IMG/VR virus record: IMGVR_UViG_3300044636_000846
Coordinates: 1 to 37,366 of that record
Reading direction: 5' to 3' (one strand)
Length of the DNA stretch: 37,366 bases
DNA from: a virus
Shown here: positions 15,306-23,300 of the stretch, piece after piece
Numbering within the stretch: the stretch's first letter is position 1
Layout: every line of letters begins with the position of its first letter
Translations under genes and position numbers: made by a program
Notes under the pieces: generated by a model
Database searches by the model: none
Seen by the model: the letters and a program-made list of their open reading frames with translations, nothing else
What the model was told of the DNA's origin: nothing

Positions 15306-16369
15306 GCGGCCTCCTGCAGCACGCTGATCCAGACCGTTCCCAGGTCAAGCAGGGGCAGGATCCGATCGCGCAGATCCTGGTTGTGGAGGCGGATGCAGCC
15401 CAGCGTTGGGTGGAGCGCCTGCCGTGGGCTCCAGGCCCCCGGCCAGCCGCAGGCCGATCCGCCGCCATGAACCATGATCCCGTCCCGGTAGGGCTTGCTG
15501 GTGGGCCCCTCCTGCCCCTCCAAGCCCTCCAGATCAAACGAATACCAGCCGTAGGCGCGGCGGTCGGGGGTGAAGTTCGCGGCCGGATCCTGCTCATAGT
15601 CCCGGTAGACCTTGCCGATCCGGTAGAGGCCCGGTGGGGTGTCGGTGCCGGTGCGGTTCCACTCGGCCTCCTTGCCCTGCCCGCGGCAGAGACAGGGGAT
15701 CCGCCACAGCCGGCGCCCGTCATGGCTCCAGGCCGTGAGGGTTTCGTTCACGTCGTTGGCGATCAGGTGGTGATCACCGGGCTTGAGGGTGGGGCGGAGC
15801 TTGGGGCCCACCATCCCCGGCGGCCAGGTCGGTGGGCCATCGGGAGCGGGGCCGCCGGGCGGGCGTGGTGGCATGGCGGTCGTGACAGGGGCAGGAGCAC
15901 CCGAGAGGAACAGGGCCACCTCCGCAGCCCGGCGCCGCGTCAGCCCCTCCATGACCCCGCCGCCGCCCTTGTTCCAGCGGGGCAGCTCAGCCCGCACCAC
16001 CACGTCGGGATCCTCCCCGGCCAGCAGCCGCCGCCGCAGGGTGGAGCCTTCCAGTGCGCCGGTGCCCACGTTGAAGGCGAACGAGATCAGGGCCGCCTGG
16101 CGCTTTGCAGTCCACCCCCCGGCCATCGGCAGCAGCCGGAACACCTCCGCCGCGAAGCGGCTCAGGTCAACCGTCAGCAGGGCCTCGGCGAGCGCCTGGG
16201 AGATCGTGGCGCCGGGGACCACTTCGGGGCCGGTGTGCCCGTAGCCGATCGTCCACGGGTCACCGCCGGTGCCGGGGTCGGGGTAGGCGGTGAGGCGGCA
16301 CCCCTCGAACTGCGCAACGATCCGCCGGGCCGGGGCCAGCCACTGGGGATCAGGTGGGTTGGTGCTCAT
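15302..16369 (-). CDS. Endolysin: GH24 lysozyme fused to an L,D-transpeptidase-like (YkuD) domain
   Basis: 355 aa. Residues 10-157 are a T4/P22-type lysozyme that cleaves the glycan strands of peptidoglycan: catalytic E22 in QFEGCRLTAYPD, D31, and T40 in WTIGYGHT. A Pro/Gly-rich linker (158-195) leads to a YkuD-like domain with HGGG at 301-304 and TLGCIRLHN at 322-330, where C325 would be the nucleophile. YkuD enzymes make or exchange 3-3 peptide crosslinks, so the fusion joins a cell-wall cutter with a crosslink enzyme; alternatively the domain may cleave or bind peptide stems. ATG at 16369 overlaps the preceding stop by one base (TGATG). A longer 524-codon frame upstream has shadow composition. 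No signal peptide, so a holin is expected. Confidence 0.85.
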   Translation of the reverse strand: MSTNPPDPQWLAPARRIVAQFEGCRLTAYPDPGTGGDPWTIGYGHTGPEVVPGATISQALAEALLTVDLSRFAAEVFRLLPMAGGWTAKRQAALISFAFNVGTGALEGSTLRRRLLAGEDPDVVVRAELPRWNKGGGGVMEGLTRRRAAEVALFLSGAPAPVTTAMPPRPPGGPAPDGPPTWPPGMVGPKLRPTLKPGDHHLIANDVNETLTAWSHDGRRLWRIPCLCRGQGKEAEWNRTGTDTPPGLYRIGKVYRDYEQDPAANFTPDRRAYGWYSFDLEGLEGQEGPTSKPYRDGIMVHGGGSACGWPGAWSPRQALHPTLGCIRLHNQDLRDRILPLLDLGTVWISVLQEAA

Positions 16370-16533
16370 CAGAGAGGCCATTCGGAGACGACACGCCAGC
16401 CCTCGGCCTGCAACCGGGCCACCTCGGCGGCCACTTCGGCGGGGGCAACATCCACCACCAACGGCCTGCCGTCCTGACCGGGCGGGGGAGCAGTGGGCTC
16501 CTCGCAGATCAGGCGGATCAGGCCGCAGGTCAT
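16369..16533 (-). CDS. Small protein of 54 aa
   Basis: Frame from ATG 16533 to a TGA whose last base is the A of the endolysin ATG. Product starts MTCGLIRLIC and ends with a helix (PAEVAAEVARLQAEG) and WRVVSEWPL. The ATGA overlap with the upstream gene and one-base overlap downstream make a real gene likely. Function unknown. Confidence 0.6.
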   Translation of the reverse strand: MTCGLIRLICEEPTAPPPGQDGRPLVVDVAPAEVAAEVARLQAEGWRVVSEWPL

Positions 16534-16748
16534 CGCCGCAACCCTTGGCGGATCGCCCAGGCCGTGGCCGCCTTCTGGGCGTACCAGGACTGCAGCAGGA
16601 GCTTCGCGAAGTTGCGGAGCGTCTGCACGTCGCTGATCTCGTCCAGCAGGCGGCTATGGCGCTCCACCTCGAAGGCTTGCGCGGCGCTGAGCTCCATCCC
16701 TGCGGGGTCCGCAGGGAGGAAGCCGGCAACAGGATCGGGGGCTGGCAT
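16530..16748 (-). CDS. Helical small protein, 72 aa, first gene of the minus cassette
   Basis: The ATG at 16748 is preferred over a longer frame that runs into basic gene D. The product is two or three helices, with LSAAQAFEVERHSRLLDEI near the start and TLRNFAKLLLQSWYAQKAAT later. The LSxxQxF beginning and length loosely recall NblA phycobilisome-degradation proteins, but the similarity is too weak to assign. As the promoter-proximal gene it may set expression of the cassette. It overlaps the next gene by four bases. Confidence 0.6.
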   Translation of the reverse strand: MPAPDPVAGFLPADPAGMELSAAQAFEVERHSRLLDEISDVQTLRNFAKLLLQSWYAQKAATAWAIRQGLRR

Positions 16749-16755
16749 GGCCTGA

Positions 16756-16767
16756 GGATAGCTATCC
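16756..16767. promoter_or_regulatory. 12-base perfect palindrome before the minus cassette
   Basis: GGATAGCTATCC lies seven bases before the ATG at 16748 in the 108-base divergent gap. It could be an operator, and it overlaps a weak -10-like TAGCTA. Read with the plus-strand motif at 16819, this gap probably controls both directions. Confidence 0.4.
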
Positions 16768-16818
16768 CAATCCAGACGGGCACCAGAGCGGCGGCGCCGA
16801 TCTGACCGTGGGCCGTGA

Positions 16819-16835
16819 CGGGAAAACTGCCGCAG
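16819..16835 (+). promoter_or_regulatory. Start-associated motif, copy 10 (before basic protein D)
   Basis: CGGGAAAACTGCCGCAG: the palindromic half is CTGC-C-GCAG. The core ends 28 bases before the ATG at 16857. It lies in the divergent gap, where plus-strand expression must restart after the minus cassette. Confidence 0.85.
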
Positions 16836-16856
16836 AGGATCCACCGCCGAACCGCC

Positions 16857-18776
16857 ATGCCCCGAGGTCGCCGCACCAGTTACACCCGCGACAATCGCGG
16901 CCGGTTCGCCAGTTCGCCCAACGGCGGGGCCCCGAAGCGGAGCACCCCAGCAACCCGGCGGGCAGCCACCAGGGCAGGGAACCGGCTGAACCGGGACAAC
17001 AGCGGGCGAATCACGGGGATCGGCCGCGATGGGGCCACGGTGCGGGGCGGGCGGATCAGAACGGCCAAGGGGAACCGCCGGGCAACGCAGATCGCTTCCA
17101 TGCGGCCGGCCGGATTCCGCTCGGGCACGATCGCCAAAGGTGGCCGGGGCGTGCGCGGGAGCGTGGCGCGGAGCCTGGCGGCGGTGCGGGCGGCTGGGGG
17201 GCGGAAAGCGGTAGGCCTCTCCCGTGCTCGCCCTGGACAGCAACAGCGAGCCATGCAGCGAGCGCAGGCAAACGAGAAGCGGCTCCAAGGCCCGGCAATG
17301 AAAGGGACCGGGCTCAGGACAAGGGCCGGGGTTGGCTATGCGGTCGCCAAGGGAGCACAGGGCTACTACAGCGGCTCCATGCCAAGACGAAAGGCTACAT
17401 TCTCGCCGCTTACTGGGTCTATGGATAAAAAGGCGCTGGCGGCGCGTCGTAAGCAGGTTGTTGATAACAACAAGCCGCAGAAAGGCAAGGCGGCGGCTGG
17501 CCTCTCCCGTGCTCGCCCCGGACAGGAACAGCGGGCCATGCAGCGTGTTGGCGGCGCCGGAACCGTCCTGCAGAGGCGGGACAACGCAGAGGCGCAGCGG
17601 GTTGCGGCAAGCGGTGGCCGCCGCACCTCAAGAAAAGAGGCAATCAACAGGCGCATGTACAACTCAATCACCACAGCAATTCGCGCTCGGTATGCCATTG
17701 ATAATCCCGGCAAACAAAGGCGCTACAGCACAGTCAAGAATCCCGGCCCCGCTGGGGTAAGCGCGTTGACCACGAAGGCGCCGAGACTGACGGCCAAGGC
17801 GTCACAGCCCAGCCCTCAGACCCGCGCCAAGCGGCCCGCCAGCACGGTGCGCAAGCCCTCTGGGCTTAAGCCTGGGGCGTTGGCGGCGAGGCAACAACCG
17901 CAGAAGCCATCCAAAAAGCCCGTGAACAAGGCGCAGCGGGCCTACCTCGACGCCAGAAGCAACGCACGCGACCGCAACAGGGATCTCCGAGGGGCCGACG
18001 CAGGCTCACGGCGCATGGCCAACTCGGCGGCAGCCGTGCTCAGGAACATGGAGCGCAGGCGGTCCACTGCGGTGCCCAAGGCCCCTGCTGATTCGCCTCG
18101 CGCCAAGCAGCAACAGAGGCAGGCCGCAAGGGTCCAACGGGCAAACAGCAACAGCCGGGCGGCATGGGCTCGGGAAGCTGACGGCCCCAACAGCAAGGCC
18201 AGCCGTAGCGCAACCGTCGCCAGGCGGGCCCAGCAGATTTACGCCGGCAAGGTTGACCCCAAGGCCAAGACGAAATCGAGGCTGACCAAAACCCGCGACC
18301 CTGAGGTGCTTCGCAAGCGGATCGCCAAGATCAAGGACAACACGGCGAGGGCTGCGGCGAAGGGAGTGGCCAAAGCCGCCAAGGCCTCCGCCAAGCCCGC
18401 CAAGCCAGCACGGGCGCGGCGCTCAAAGCCTGATCTGAGTCAAGGCTCATTTGAGCGCCGTGCTCGCGCCACTGAGAAGCGTGCAAAAGCCGCTGAGCGT
18501 GTTGTGTCAACTGTTGATCGCTTTAACCCCGCCAATCGCAGGTTGGTAAATCGTGCCAATTCGCTCCGATCTGCGGCGGACAGTTATGCGTACTATGCAC
18601 GGAGAGGCAAGAACGATCCTGACTTTTCAGCCGCTGATCTCTTTAAGGGAAGAAGCAGGGGCTCTACCGCTCCAAGGCTGACGCGCAGCGAAAAAGCGGC
18701 TGCCACTCGCCGTGCAAAAGCTGATAAGCGCTTCCGCGAGAACGTCCGCAGGATGGAGCAAGATCGCCGCCGCTAA
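16857..18776 (+). CDS. Basic modular protein D (RDN-GRF family)
   Basis: 639 aa, highly basic, unknown function. The N-terminal module matches A closely: SYTRDNRGRFASS, NRLNRDNSGRI, GATVRGGRIRT. The start at 16857 gives MPRGRRTSY, as in A; the upstream in-frame GTG at 16815 would translate the motif itself. A segment GLSRARPGQxQRAMQR occurs twice (47-base DNA repeats at 17214-17260 and 17499-17545). The linker motif (RPASTVRKPSGLKPGAL) is at about 326-342. The C-terminal half is helical and Lys/Arg/Ala-rich with AT-richer DNA from about 18430. It ends RRMEQDRRR rather than RRPKP. The stop overlaps the tail-terminator start (TAATG), so the two are coupled. Confidence 0.75.
   Translation: MPRGRRTSYTRDNRGRFASSPNGGAPKRSTPATRRAATRAGNRLNRDNSGRITGIGRDGATVRGGRIRTAKGNRRATQIASMRPAGFRSGTIAKGGRGVRGSVARSLAAVRAAGGRKAVGLSRARPGQQQRAMQRAQANEKRLQGPAMKGTGLRTRAGVGYAVAKGAQGYYSGSMPRRKATFSPLTGSMDKKALAARRKQVVDNNKPQKGKAAAGLSRARPGQEQRAMQRVGGAGTVLQRRDNAEAQRVAASGGRRTSRKEAINRRMYNSITTAIRARYAIDNPGKQRRYSTVKNPGPAGVSALTTKAPRLTAKASQPSPQTRAKRPASTVRKPSGLKPGALAARQQPQKPSKKPVNKAQRAYLDARSNARDRNRDLRGADAGSRRMANSAAAVLRNMERRRSTAVPKAPADSPRAKQQQRQAARVQRANSNSRAAWAREADGPNSKASRSATVARRAQQIYAGKVDPKAKTKSRLTKTRDPEVLRKRIAKIKDNTARAAAKGVAKAAKASAKPAKPARARRSKPDLSQGSFERRARATEKRAKAAERVVSTVDRFNPANRRLVNRANSLRSAADSYAYYARRGKNDPDFSAADLFKGRSRGSTAPRLTRSEKAAATRRAKADKRFRENVRRMEQDRRR
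17214..17260 (+). repeat. 47-base direct repeat in basic gene D, copy 1
   Basis: Matches 17499-17545 at 44 of 47 positions and encodes the same GLSRARPGQ-type peptide. Confidence 0.85.
17499..17545 (+). repeat. 47-base direct repeat in basic gene D, copy 2
   Basis: Second copy of 17214-17260 with three substitutions. The copies are 285 bases apart and in frame. Confidence 0.85.
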
Positions 18777-19216
18777 TGCCCCTCCCCACCACCACCTTGG
18801 CCCTGTTCGACCTCTTGGCGGCCGACACGGTGCTCACCCCCCTCCTGGGGGTCCACGTGCTCGAAGGCGGTGCCACCCGCCGCGCCCTGGCCCACTTCTG
18901 GCCAAAGGAGACGATCGAGCCCACCACGCAGCCTGCAGGGGTGGAGATCGTGGTCTGGCGCTCGCCCATGGGCACGGCCACCACGCAAGCCCAGACCGGG
19001 GAGGTGGACACCAGGCCCACCTTCCGCCTGTCGGTGACCCAGTGGGAGCCCCCAACCGCCGGGGGCGCCTGCAATCAGCTCGCCGTGCTGAACCGCCTCC
19101 TGCAGCTCCTGCCGGGGGCCAATGCCTCGGACGTGACCATCGATGGGCTCACCACGGGCCTGCAGCAGCACTCGGTCACCTGGACCTGTCCGGTGGCGGT
19201 GCTGCAGAAGGGGTGA
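18776..19216 (+). CDS. Tail terminator / tail completion protein, putative
   Basis: Would cap the tail tube at the head-proximal end. The 146-aa protein has the general pattern of this group: an N-terminal helix (TTTLALFDLLAADTVLTPLLG), then a beta-rich core with long strands and a central helix (NQLAVLNRLLQLLP), ending in a strand (SVTWTCPVAVL). It shares a one-base TAATG overlap with basic gene D. Identity is inferred from size, pattern and position before the tape measure; no diagnostic motif is seen. The minus-strand RHH gene overlaps its last 41 bases. Confidence 0.55.
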   Translation: MPLPTTTLALFDLLAADTVLTPLLGVHVLEGGATRRALAHFWPKETIEPTTQPAGVEIVVWRSPMGTATTQAQTGEVDTRPTFRLSVTQWEPPTAGGACNQLAVLNRLLQLLPGANASDVTIDGLTTGLQQHSVTWTCPVAVLQKG

Positions 19217-19364
19217 GGGTCTTGCGGTTCAGCAGCTCCCGCTTGATCAGCTCCCTGGCCCAAATGGCCATGGGCACATCAAAATCAGCGCAATGACTGC
19301 GGATTTCTTCGTATAAATCGGGCTTGCATGATATCTGTAGTAGGCGACGGCGATCTTTTGTCAT
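19176..19364 (-). CDS. Ribbon-helix-helix DNA-binding protein
   Basis: 62 aa. The sequence RRLLQISCKPDLYEEIRSH, then VPMAIWARELIKREL, follows the ribbon-helix-helix layout: a short strand that reads DNA, then two helices with a turn between. Such proteins are usually dimeric repressors. The ATG overlaps the ParB-like stop (ATGA), so the two form an operon, and it may regulate that operon. Its 3' end runs into the tail-terminator gene on the other strand. Confidence 0.7.
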   Translation of the reverse strand: MTKDRRRLLQISCKPDLYEEIRSHCADFDVPMAIWARELIKRELLNRKTLTPSAAPPPDRSR

Positions 19365-20299
19365 TCAGCCAGAGCGTTAGCGTGAATTGCCTCGGAGGCA
19401 TGAATTAGGGTTGGCATTGGCGGGAAAGATTGGACCTTAAATACTTTGAGCCTTTGCCCAGTGGCCCGAGCGTTAAACAATTTAATGTAATCAGCCAGGC
19501 GAGCTTGCGCACTGCATCTTTTGTCGCCAATGCCGGAAATCATTTTTGTCCTGTAAACCAAAATTGGATCGTGAGGTTTAAGGCCAGCGCCATCCCGTAG
19601 GGTGCTTGCAAAATCCTCAATAAACTCTTTGCTATAATTTGCGTGAACCATGGCAAGATACGCTAAGCACGCCATTGGGCTGGGAACCACGATATTTTTA
19701 AGCCTAAACGACGCAGCAATACGAGCTGCACACTGCCAGTTCTCTCTGTCTTTATTGTATTCGGCTATTGTTGCCGTATTCGTTCCTACTTGGCTTTTTT
19801 GCGCGGTTCTCCAAACAAGCTCTGGACTGAGTTGGTAGCAAATGTAAAGCCTGATTGCGGAAGCCAAGTGAACCGTGTTGGCAACTCCAATAATGGACAG
19901 CGCATCAGATGCTGTACGTGTGCGACCAGTATCAAGAACCAAAAACGTTTCGTCTGGCATGTCAGAGGCAACTAGCATGGTTGCCGGTATGCCCGTGTTG
20001 ACGATCGCGGTTAGACGATGCTGTCCGTCAAGCAATTTACCGGAAGAACCGATGGCAATTCCTTGATGAGTGAGCTGAAACTCACCCCGACGCAACTGCT
20101 CCTCAAAAAAGCTGATATTGCCGCTTACCAGGTTTCTATTGTTGTTGTTTGCCTGCAATAGCCTAGCCGCTTCGCTAGGCGAAATCTGGCGAACTTCAAG
20201 GCGCATGAAAGAATACCGGCAACCAAGGCCGGGAGATACGACGTGATCCCAGCCGATGGCCAGGAGCGGGACCGGGTTGCGGCCGGTCTTGTTCCGCAT
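19361..20299 (-). CDS. ParB/Srx-like nuclease-domain protein
   Basis: 312 aa from ATG 20299, or 281 aa from ATG 20206. Residues 87-99 hold GKLLDGQHRLTAI, the signature of ParB/sulfiredoxin-type domains that bind nucleotides and may act as nucleases or DNA-binding regulators. The rest is helical, with DTGRTRTASDALSI after the signature. The gene is AT-richer than its neighbours, while the first 31 codons from 20299 are GC-rich, which favours the shorter start. A TATGAT at 20307-20312 sits seven bases before the 20299 ATG and would favour the longer one as a leaderless message. With the RHH gene it forms a minus-strand insertion in the tail block, as expected of a moron. Confidence 0.75.
   Translation of the reverse strand: MRNKTGRNPVPLLAIGWDHVVSPGLGCRYSFMRLEVRQISPSEAARLLQANNNNRNLVSGNISFFEEQLRRGEFQLTHQGIAIGSSGKLLDGQHRLTAIVNTGIPATMLVASDMPDETFLVLDTGRTRTASDALSIIGVANTVHLASAIRLYICYQLSPELVWRTAQKSQVGTNTATIAEYNKDRENWQCAARIAASFRLKNIVVPSPMACLAYLAMVHANYSKEFIEDFASTLRDGAGLKPHDPILVYRTKMISGIGDKRCSAQARLADYIKLFNARATGQRLKVFKVQSFPPMPTLIHASEAIHANALAE
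20161..20180. repeat. Inverted repeat near the start of the ParB-like gene
   Basis: GCCTAGC and GCTAGGC with a six-base loop. It lies in coding sequence, 26 bases inside the shorter start, and could fold in the message. Confidence 0.4.
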
Positions 20300-20306
20300 G
20301 GTTCAG

Positions 20307-20312
20307 ATCATA
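20307..20312 (-). promoter_or_regulatory. Possible -10 box for the ParB-like/RHH operon
   Basis: TATGAT on the minus strand, seven bases before the ATG at 20299. No good -35 box lies 17 bases further up. If used, the message would be leaderless. Confidence 0.3.
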
Positions 20313-20348
20313 CAGTGCAAATCAAGACAGGGGCGGCTTCCGGTCGTC

Positions 20349-20365
20349 CGGGAAAACTGCGGCTG
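20349..20365 (+). promoter_or_regulatory. Start-associated motif, copy 11 (before tape measure)
   Basis: CGGGAAAACTGCGGCTG at 20349-20365, with the core ending 25 bases before the tape-measure GTG. Like copy 10 it marks the restart of plus-strand genes after a minus-strand insertion. Confidence 0.85.
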
Positions 20366-20383
20366 TAGCGCGGCGCGGCTCGG

Positions 20384-23300
20384 GTGGCTGATCTCCAGGT
20401 TTCACTGGCCCTCCTGCTGGAAAACGAGGCGGAGCTGGCCCGTGCCCTGGAGGCGGCCGGCGGGAAGGTCGGGCGGGACTTCGGCAATCGGCTCAGCGGT
20501 GAGGCGAAGAAGGCGTTTGACGAGCTGATAGCGCAGGCGGAGAAGGCCGCCAAGGAGGTGGGGGTCCAGTTCAGCCGGCAGGATCTGCGATTCCGCGACC
20601 AAAAGGGCAAGTTCCTCTCTGACGACGCGATCCGCCAGCTCCAGCAGGCGAACAAGGGCTTCGATGAGGCCGTGCAGGGGCTCGGCCGCCTCCGGTCGGC
20701 CTTAGGCGAAACCAGCCGCGAGGGGACTCGCAGCATGAACCTGCTGGAGGCCGCCGTCACCGGTGTGGCCGTCAGCCTCACGAGCAAGCTCACCGACGCC
20801 GCCGGCAGTGCCCTGGGCAGCGTGCGGGGATTGGTTCGGGGGTTCCTGGAGCTGGACGGTGAGCTGCGCCTGGCTGCCGCCGCCGCGGGGGAGACGGGCG
20901 GCTACCAGCGCCTCAGTCAGATCGTGGATCAGGTGGGCATCGATGCGGCCGGCACCACGAAACAGGTGGCGGAGCTCGCCACGTCCCTCGTGCGGGCCGG
21001 CTTCAGTGTGTCGGAGGTGGAGGGAGCCCTGGCCGGCGTGGTCCGTGGCGCCGAGGCCACGGGCACCGGGTTTGAGAGCTTCGGGAACATCGTGGGCAAC
21101 ACCCTGCGCGGGTTCGGCCTGGAGGTGGATCAAACCGCCCGCGTGGTGGACGTTATTACAAAAACGGTCAACGCCAGTAACGCCTCAGTTGAGGGATTGG
21201 GCTATACGTTCCAGTACACCGCGCCAATCGCCAAGGCTTTGGGTGTGAGCCTGGAGGACGTGGCCAGCGCAACGGGCTTGATGGCCAACGCGGGCATACA
21301 AGGCAGCGTGGCCGGCACTGGCCTGCGCACTTTCTTGGAGAAGATTCAGCAGGCATCAAAAGGCGCATCGCCAGAGGTGCTAGGGCTTTCCCGTGGCTCT
21401 GAGCGACTACAGAAGGTGATGGCCATGCTCGGCGCCACTGTTGTGGATTCAAGCGGGAAACTGATAGGTCTTGAGCAAGTTTTCCTGCAGCTAAAGGCTG
21501 GTATGGACAAATTAAGTCAAGCCGACAAAGTGCAATTATCTAATGTTTTGTTTGGCGACGAGGCATCGTCAAAGGTTATGGCGATAACCAATCAAAGTAC
21601 GACAAGCATCTCAAAGATGTTTCGCGAGATTTACAACAGCAAAGGCGCCACCGATACCGCTCGCACCGCCATGAGCGGCTTGGGCCTGGAAATCCAGCAG
21701 CTCACCGGCACCATGGACAGCCTCCGCAACAACATCGGCGGGGTGATGGCGGCAGGCCTCCGGCCCCTGGTGGGGGCGGCCAACGCTGCCGTGGGCGCCG
21801 TGTCCGCCCTGCCCAAGCCGGTGAAGGACACCGGGGCGGCGCTGATCGCCTTGGGGATCGCCTCCACCGGGGCGGCAATCAGCATCGCCGCGCTGAATCT
21901 CGTGCTGGCCCAGACCGGTGGGCTCGCAGGGCTGGCGGCAGCGGCAAGGCTGGCCGGGGTGGCAGTGGCCGGGGTCGGGGGGAATCTTGTGGTTGTGGCT
22001 GCTGCTGCCGCCGGTATCGCCCTGCTGACCGGCCGCTTCAGCGAGATGGACGCCACCACCAAGACCCTTGTGCAGACCACGATCGCGCTCGGGGCCGGGA
22101 TCTTGGTGTTCCGCGGTATCGCCGCCGCCGCTGGGGTTGCAGCGGCTGGCCTGGGCTTCCTGAACATTCAGCTCGGCCGAACAGCCGTGCTCACCACCCT
22201 GGCATCTGGGGCCGCAAAGGGCGGATGGTTTGTGGGACTGGTTGGCGCCGCCGCAGCCGCTGCAACGGTCTACGGGGTGCTCAACACCAACATCCAAGTG
22301 ACCGGCCAGGAAACCGAAGCCCTCAGCGGCAAGGCCCGCGAGCTGAAAGAGCAGATTGCGCAGCTACAGAAGGAGATCGCAGACGGCAAGAAGCTCGGGA
22401 TTGATACCAAGGACAACGAAAAGCGAGTCGAAGAACTGCAGATGAAGCTCAGAGAAATTGAAAAACCGTTGGAGCTTAAGCTAAGCATAGAAAAAACGAA
22501 AGCAGAGATTGGGACTCTTAAGAAAGAGTTGGAAAAGTTGAATGAAAACGACAGCCAGCGCCCCAAGGCTGAGGCTCAACTCAGCGCAGCCAATCGCTGG
22601 ATGGCAATTCTGCAACAGCTTGACAAAGGCTCAAAAGTTACCGACATGTCGCAGGGGGTGCAAGAGGGGATTGAGATGTTGGCTCGATACAAGGAAGTAG
22701 CTGAAAAGCTAATGCAAAGGCGTCTTGCAATTCCAGCGGACGTAAAGTTTGACGCAGAGCGCAGCACGATTGACAAGCAGATGGACGCAATACAGCGCCG
22801 CATTGATCTGACCAAAATAGCGATGCAGGTCTATGTCAACAAAGACGAGACGCTTAAGCAGATTGGCAAGCTGCAGGGCGAAATAGCCGTAGCGCTTTCT
22901 AAAGGCGTGAATCCAGCCGCGTTAAGGGATCAACTGCTGCCGCTGCAAATACAAATAGGCAGACTTGACCAAGAGCGGGCAAAGGTAATTAAAGACATTG
23001 CGGCACTAAGCAATGAGCAATACACCGCAGACGGCAAGCGGGTGCTCACCGCAAAGGAGCAACTGGAGGCGGCAAGGGGTCAGCTCACTGTTGAGCAGGC
23101 CCGCGCCAGCCTGGCCGACAAGATCGCGGGGCAGGACACCGCTCGCCTGCGGGCCATCCAACAGGTGGCCGATGCCTACGTGAACCTCGCCAACGCTCAG
23201 GCAGCCCTCACGCAATCAGGCTTTGACGTGGAGCGGAGCCGCAACAGCAACCGCCTCAGCCTGGCCGAGAGGGAGCTGCAGTTCCTGCGGGAGCGCGGGG

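Noticed and set aside
16370-16876. N-terminal extension of the endolysin frame to 524 codons
   Set aside because: Crosses the two upstream small genes and the divergent gap, with Arg/Pro/Ser-rich shadow composition; the TGATG junction fixes the start at 16369.
21450-21465. GCGGGAAACTGATAG inside the tape-measure gene, similar to the motif core
   Set aside because: One A short, no start codon at the right distance, and it simply encodes SGKLIG.
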